Shown piece by piece: positions 59,286 through 64,000 of a stretch of DNA of 64,000 nt (within the stretch, counting starts at the first letter, position 1; every line of letters starts with the position of its first letter). The notes under the pieces are model-generated. The model did no database searches and was not told where the DNA came from. It saw only the letters and a program-made list of their open reading frames with translations. The position numbers and the translations under genes are program-made. This DNA is from Cristatella mucedo (Eukaryota > Bryozoa > Phylactolaemata > Cristatellidae), in NCBI GenBank assembly GCA_009760855.2, contig WPIO01000119.1, positions 428,001 through 492,000 on the forward strand. The letters are read 5' to 3'.

Positions 59286-60332
59286 TGGTATTCTTAGCAT
59301 TGTCTCGAACCGCTCAGCACGCTCTTCCACGTGCATCACTGTAAATCTCTATAATTTAGTGGTCATCAGGCCGGTTGTAACTCCATCGTCCAGACTTAAT
59401 GCTTGCCTTTGGAATCCTCGCTCTACGTGCAATAAACCTCTGGTAATCTGCGACCTTATCTCTGAAAATGGTATCAACCTGCTCACCCTAACTGAAACTT
59501 CGGTAAAATCGATAAACTGCCCGATAATTAAAGACGCAACCCCGTCTTGTTTCTCATTCTTTCACCCCCGTAGATCAATCAAAACTGGAGGTGGAGTTGC
59601 TGTGATCGTGCCCTCGAAATTCAACTTCAAGCCATTTGCAGTTCCCTCGAAGCAGTCTTTTAAATCAATTATCTTGGTCTCATCCAAAAACAAGCTACCA
59701 ACAGTGGCCGTAGTTTATCGCCCACCAGGTACCGAATCCTCCTTTATCTCAGATTTCTCCGATCTCATTTCGATTATGTGTGCAAGAAATCAATCCTTCC
59801 TTGATATGGGTGATTTTAACGTTCACTTTGATAATTTATCTGAAGCTCTCGACACCGAATTTCGTGCATTGACTGACTCCTTGTCTCTTGTGGCTCTTGT
59901 ACAAGGCCTTACATCAAGGGTCACACACTCGACCAGATTTTCTCACACAACCGCACTTTGTCATTACCAATTATTACCAAATCGTGCTTATCTGACCACA
60001 TGCAGATCTCATTCAATCTACAGTGTGTGCCCACCTTCTCCTCTAAAATAACCTGTGGATCTCGAAACCTCAAGACCCTTGACATCTATGCTGTCCGTGC
60101 CAGCATACCTGCTTCATCTCTGCTGCTCCGTCCTCCCTCCGATCTGCCATCATTGGTAGATCGCTACATCACGGCACTAGCTGACACGCTCGACAAGTTT
60201 GCACCTCTGACTAACTGCACTGTGCTACCTCGCCCAGAAGGCCTCCGGTTTACCACAGACATTAAATTAGCCAGATCTACTAAGCACAAGCTTGAACAAG
60301 CATACAAAAGATCAGGACTGACTGTCCATTAA
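59278..60332 (+). pseudogene. LINE-A AP-type endonuclease region
   Basis: Two overlapping frames. The first (to 60051) holds LNACLWNPRSTCNKPLVICD, INLLTLTETS (catalytic Glu), GGGVAVIVPSKF, VAVVYRPPGTE and MGDFNVHFDNL (Asp/Asn pair). After a frameshift near 59900-59960 the other frame (59958-60332) has ITKSCLSDHMQISFNL, the SDH motif with the catalytic His. This domain nicks target DNA to prime reverse transcription. It is inactive here because of the frame break. Confidence 0.88.
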
Positions 60333-62460
60333 AAGGCATATGAAGACCACTGTAGGTCGTACCAACCGATCCTAGAGAAGGCCAAGTCTAGCTTCTATGA
60401 AAACGCTGTTGAATCAAAGATGCACAATCAAAAAATGCTGACGTCGAATATCAACTATCTCCTCAACCACTCTCAGATTAGCCCCTTACCTGATGATCAT
60501 TATGATGATCTGGCCGATCACTTCTCTCGATTCTTTGTGAAGAAGATAGACAAGATCAGGGAATCCATACCTGCGAGGACAACATCTCCACTAGAAAGCT
60601 GTTCCCGATTCCTGGCTGCACCTTAATGTCTGCATTTAAGCAGGTCACTAGTGATCTGGTCCTGAAGTTGGTATCACAATCAAAGAAGACAACAAGTCCT
60701 CTTGACCCTATCTCCACTATCCTGCTCCTACTATGCATCGATCTGCTGCTGTCATGCATAACTAACATCATTAATATGTCATTAGCCTCGGGTCATGTAC
60801 CAGCACCTTTTAAAATAGCTGTAGTCTGGCCACTTCTCTAGAAAGCGACACAGGACTAACAGAACTTGAGCAACTACCGCCGATTCTCTCTTCTATCATT
60901 CCTACCAAGGACACTGGAACAGGACATAGCAGACCAGCTGAACACATATATCGGAACCTCACACCTTGCTAGTAAGTTCCAGGCTGGCTTTAGAGCTAAT
61001 CAGTCCACAGAGTCAGCATTGCTTAGGGTATACAACGTGCTACTTAGGAATGCAGTCATGGGTAGAGCGTCTCTACTTGCATTGCTCGATCTGCCGGCAG
61101 CTTTTGATACTGTCGATCAAAAAATTCTTCTAGAGCGCCACTCATCTCGCCTGGACATTACTGGCACTGCTCTGCAATGGTTCAGGTCCTATCTCAATGG
61201 GAGACTCCGGAATATTGACGTGAATGGACAAAGAACATCTGAGGTACCTCTGATATATGGGTTTCCTCAACGCTCCGTGCTAGGTCCGGTTCTTTTCACG
61301 GTTTATGCTCTCCCTCTTGCTGATGAGATTGCCAAGTACAATCTAGGCTTTCACTTCTATGCGGATGACACTCAGTTGTATCTTTGCTTTGATCCCTCCC
61401 AGCCTTCGAGCTCCTCAAATTCTCTCAACTCACTTGCTGCATGTATTGATGACATCCCCACATGGATGGCAGCAAATTTTCTGAAACAAAACGATGATAA
61501 AGCTAAATTACTAGTTATGGGCAAACCCAGTGTGATTCAGAAATTGGAAACGCTGACTCTCAAAATGTGCTTTGCCAGAATATCTCCAGTTGAATCAGCT
61601 CGAAATTTTGGTGTCATTTTCCAAAGCGACCTCACGTTAGACGACTGCATCAGCTCCACAGTCAAATCTGCTTACTGTCAGCTACGCAACCATGATAAAA
61701 TTCGGGCTTGTTTAGATAAGGTTACCACGTCAAAGTTGGTCCACGCCTTTGTGAAATCCTGTCTCGACTTCTGCTACTTACGGCTTACTGGCCTACCGGC
61801 ATGTGCTATCCGGCGATTGCAGCTGGTGCAAAACTCAGTGGCTATGCTTGATAGTCATGAGCGTTGCAGTTGCCACGTTTGGCCGACCTGCACTGGCTAC
61901 CAGTAAAGCAATGGATTGACTTCTAGGTTTTGTCACTCACTTTTCAGTCACCTCATTCTTTGGCTCCAACCTATCTCTAAGATATACTACCTCACCAGGC
62001 CAAGCATCGTACCACCCACTTTTAGCAATCCAACAGCCTACAAATACCTCGTGCAAACCTCAAATCCTTTAGAGACCGTGCATTTAGTTCGTATCGTCCC
62101 GATGCCTGGAACTCCCTCCCGACTTTCGTCAGAACATCCCCTGACTTGACCGCATTTAAAAATAACTTAAAAACACACCTATTTAGGACAGCATTTGGCG
62201 GGTCCATGTGATTCGTCCTTGATGTGCTTATGCGTGCTAATACTGTGCATGCTGCCACTAACCACACTTGAATGCTGACCCTGTGAATGTCACCCCTATT
62301 CATGCTATTCATTTTGCTTGTTTATCAAGCATGATTTTACTTACCTTTCAATTGCACTTCTCTTTGCAGCAAATGCAAAGTTCCTAGAAAGAGATTGAGT
62401 TCTCTGAGGGCGCTTAATCAAGTGCATTATGTTTATTGTTATTATTATCTATATTATTAT
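59286..62460 (+). mobile_element. LINE-A copy 17, nearly complete ORF2 region
   Basis: The longest copy, about 3.2 kb, with an endonuclease domain from its N-terminal strand, the RT domain, C-terminal region, 3' UTR (stem-loop at 62375-62415) and TTATTGTTATTATTAT tail. Frames are broken near 59910, 60330 (TAA), 60625, 60840 and 61900. No ORF1 was seen upstream. Confidence 0.93.
60866..61906 (+). pseudogene. LINE-A reverse transcriptase frame, copy 17
   Basis: A 346-codon open frame: FRANQSTESALLRVYN, LDLPAAFDTVDQK (block A), YGFPQRSVLGPVLF (block B, where Val and Gly of the usual GVPQG have changed to Phe and Arg), FHFYADDTQLYLCF (block C), LVMGKPSVIQKLE, then the C-terminal region. The altered block B would probably cripple the enzyme. 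Upstream RT codons sit in another frame at 60626-60841. Confidence 0.9.
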
Positions 62461-63020
62461 TCTTTGCGTTCATTGCAACACGAAAAAAGCTCACGTCTAC
62501 CTAAATAAGGACCCATGTCAATCCTCCTGCACGACTGAATATATTTCATCTCTATCAGCCTAAAGTGATTACCTTTACAGCCTAGTGGTGACAAAATGTT
62601 TGAAGCCGGACAATGATGTAACCAAGATAGATATTCTTGTTCATGCATTCGAAGTTGTGTACCTAGATTTCCGTTCCTTGGTTCTTTCCTTATTCCTTTG
62701 TTGTGCCTCAATCTGCAATTTATGAAAACTCAGCTACGTAGCTGGTTGTAAAAAAATGGCTAGCTGAATCAAACCATGACTTCTGCCTGTTCTTCATTCG
62801 CACAATATCAGCATCAAATTTAATTCCAGTCATGCTTGCAGGTCACTCCAGTCTCTTTATTATCATACCTCTAATAATATTACCGGTGGGTAGTTGCATA
62901 GCTTCGTATTTTATATCTTTAATAGAGACACATAAATAATACATTATTAAGAATCAGTGACAGCTGAAAAAACACGTGATTATGCTTATACGATAGAGTA
63001 AAAGCAACGCTTGGCTTTAT
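62461..63020. other. Unassigned DNA
   Basis: Nothing recognised. Confidence 0.4.
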
Positions 63021-63384
63021 GTCCCATTCCTCTGCTTAAAGACAGTTGGCGACAGAAGCTTTAGCTATGCAGGTCCTAGACTGTGGAACTCGCTTCCACA
63101 ATTCTTACGCAACGACATCTACTCTCCAACTGCCGACTATGGCACATCTTTTTCAGCGGTCCTGAACTGCTACTTCTATGCTACTCACTACCTCAACTGA
63201 TCTCCTAACTCTGCTATGCTTCCCACTTTCTCTTTGTTGCGTGAGACGAAGTCTGTTGGCTACCGAATGCGTACCGACAGCCGCTTAGGCTGTGAGTGCG
63301 CTATGCAAAACTCTCCTGCGTAATACTCACATGGTCTTTATGACTTTGTGGAGTTAATGACGGAGATACATTACATTACATGTT
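63021..63384 (+). mobile_element. LINE-B copy, 5'-truncated, young
   Basis: It begins GTCCCATTCCTCTGCTTAAA, within the AVPFLRLKT codons, and runs to an ACATTACATTACAT tail. It differs from the 45606 copy at only roughly a dozen positions over the shared 360 nt. Confidence 0.92.
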
Positions 63385-64000
63385 GGTCTCGTCATCTGAC
63401 GCACTAAATTGACAATCTTTTTTTCGATGTGGCCTCCAGGTTCGAGCACGGGGAGTCCTGGAATAACTTCCAACTTTAGTTTCTATTTGAAATAATGTTG
63501 TACTAGTGAAGTCTTAATCTAATAAACACCTGTCTCGCCAGCTATCATTAAGCATACGAGAACTTGTCGTTGTTTCACCAAGTGTTTTGTTTTCGTATGT
63601 GTTTCCTATATTTTCCTTGGTTTTCCTATGCCTATATCAGTGCACATCACTGATCTGTGTTTCTAACAGCCCGTCGAATCCATTATCGTCATTGGGTATG
63701 ACCAGCGGATCGGTGTATGATATTTTTTTTCTTTCTCTCGCTCTTCTTGCTATAAATTCTGAACTAGTAAGTGCCTTGCAGGTAATTTTAAATAGCACGG
63801 TTGAATTTTTGTTTACTCAAGGCTATATGGAAGCGACCACAATAACTGTTATTATTGCTACACGTCTTTTTACGACATCATACCTGTATTTCAGTCCAAA
63901 ATGCAGAAGACGTCGAGCAGTTGGAAGCTATTGCATGATAACGCTTGGTGGAAAAGACATAAAAGTTAGCTTTTAAACCCTGGACGTTGTTTGCTATAAT
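63385..64000. other. Window end, possible exon-like frames, unassigned
   Basis: A 129-codon frame (63587-63976) is hydrophobic and spans what look like AG/GT signals (CTAACAG at 63667, TTGCAGGTAATT near 63780). No homology recognised; too uncertain to call an exon. Confidence 0.3.

Noticed and set aside
1-64000. CRISPR arrays, bacterial operons, rRNA or functional tRNA genes
   Set aside because: None seen; the only tRNA-like sequences are heads of SINEs.

Overview
The window reads as intron and transposon-rich DNA from an invertebrate metazoan. It is AT-rich by eye, crowded with L2/CR1-type non-LTR retrotransposons and microsatellites, and carries exons with GT..AG borders. The host gene combines ZU5, UPA and death domains, a combination known from animals (ankyrins, UNC5, PIDD). 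I cannot name the species; a sponge or another early-branching or lophotrochozoan animal would fit. There is no bacterial-style gene organisation.

Host gene. One plus-strand gene can be followed from 7704 to 54050 through ten exons whose reading phases join without a break (557 codons plus TAA). It encodes the end of a first ZU5 domain, a second ZU5 domain, a UPA domain and a C-terminal death domain, in the order ankyrins and PIDD use. The N-terminal exons were not found. Neither position where PIDD-type proteins carry the HFS self-cleavage motif has it. The introns reach about 12 kb and hold most of the window's mobile DNA. The exon 7 donor and exon 8 acceptor are weak, so that junction is the least certain.

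Mobile DNA. Four repeat groups dominate. LINE-A is an L2/CR1-like element with apurinic endonuclease and reverse transcriptase, a 3' stem-loop and a (TTA)n tail; there are about 18 copies or fragments, mostly plus strand, all broken, the best at 11203-13990 and 59286-62460. LINE-B is a related element with a distinct 3' end closing in (ACATT)n; six pieces, two of them nearly identical. LINE-C is one decayed minus-strand piece at 50880-51660. Two tRNA-derived SINE families have two copies each; SINE-1 ends in a sequence like the LINE-A 3' end, so it probably borrows L2-type machinery. A 757-bp element with 22-bp inverted ends looks like a non-autonomous pogo/Tigger-type DNA transposon. A roughly 2-kb insertion of unknown class splits a LINE-A copy at 54607-56644.

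Layout. 1-7703: old LINE-A pieces and a GC-rich island with a possible dead GPCR on the minus strand. 7704-8335: exons 1-2. 8336-20335: intron 2 with LINE-A/LINE-B clusters. 20336-25935: exons 3-4. 25936-35455: intron 4 with nested LINEs, SINE-1 and the TIR element. 35456-40475: exons 5-8. 40476-49562: intron with LINEs, a 102-bp perfect palindrome, SINE-1 and AT repeats. 49563-54050: death-domain exons 9-10. 54051-64000: LINE debris, one candidate exon of an unknown neighbouring gene at 57311, and the long LINE-A copy.
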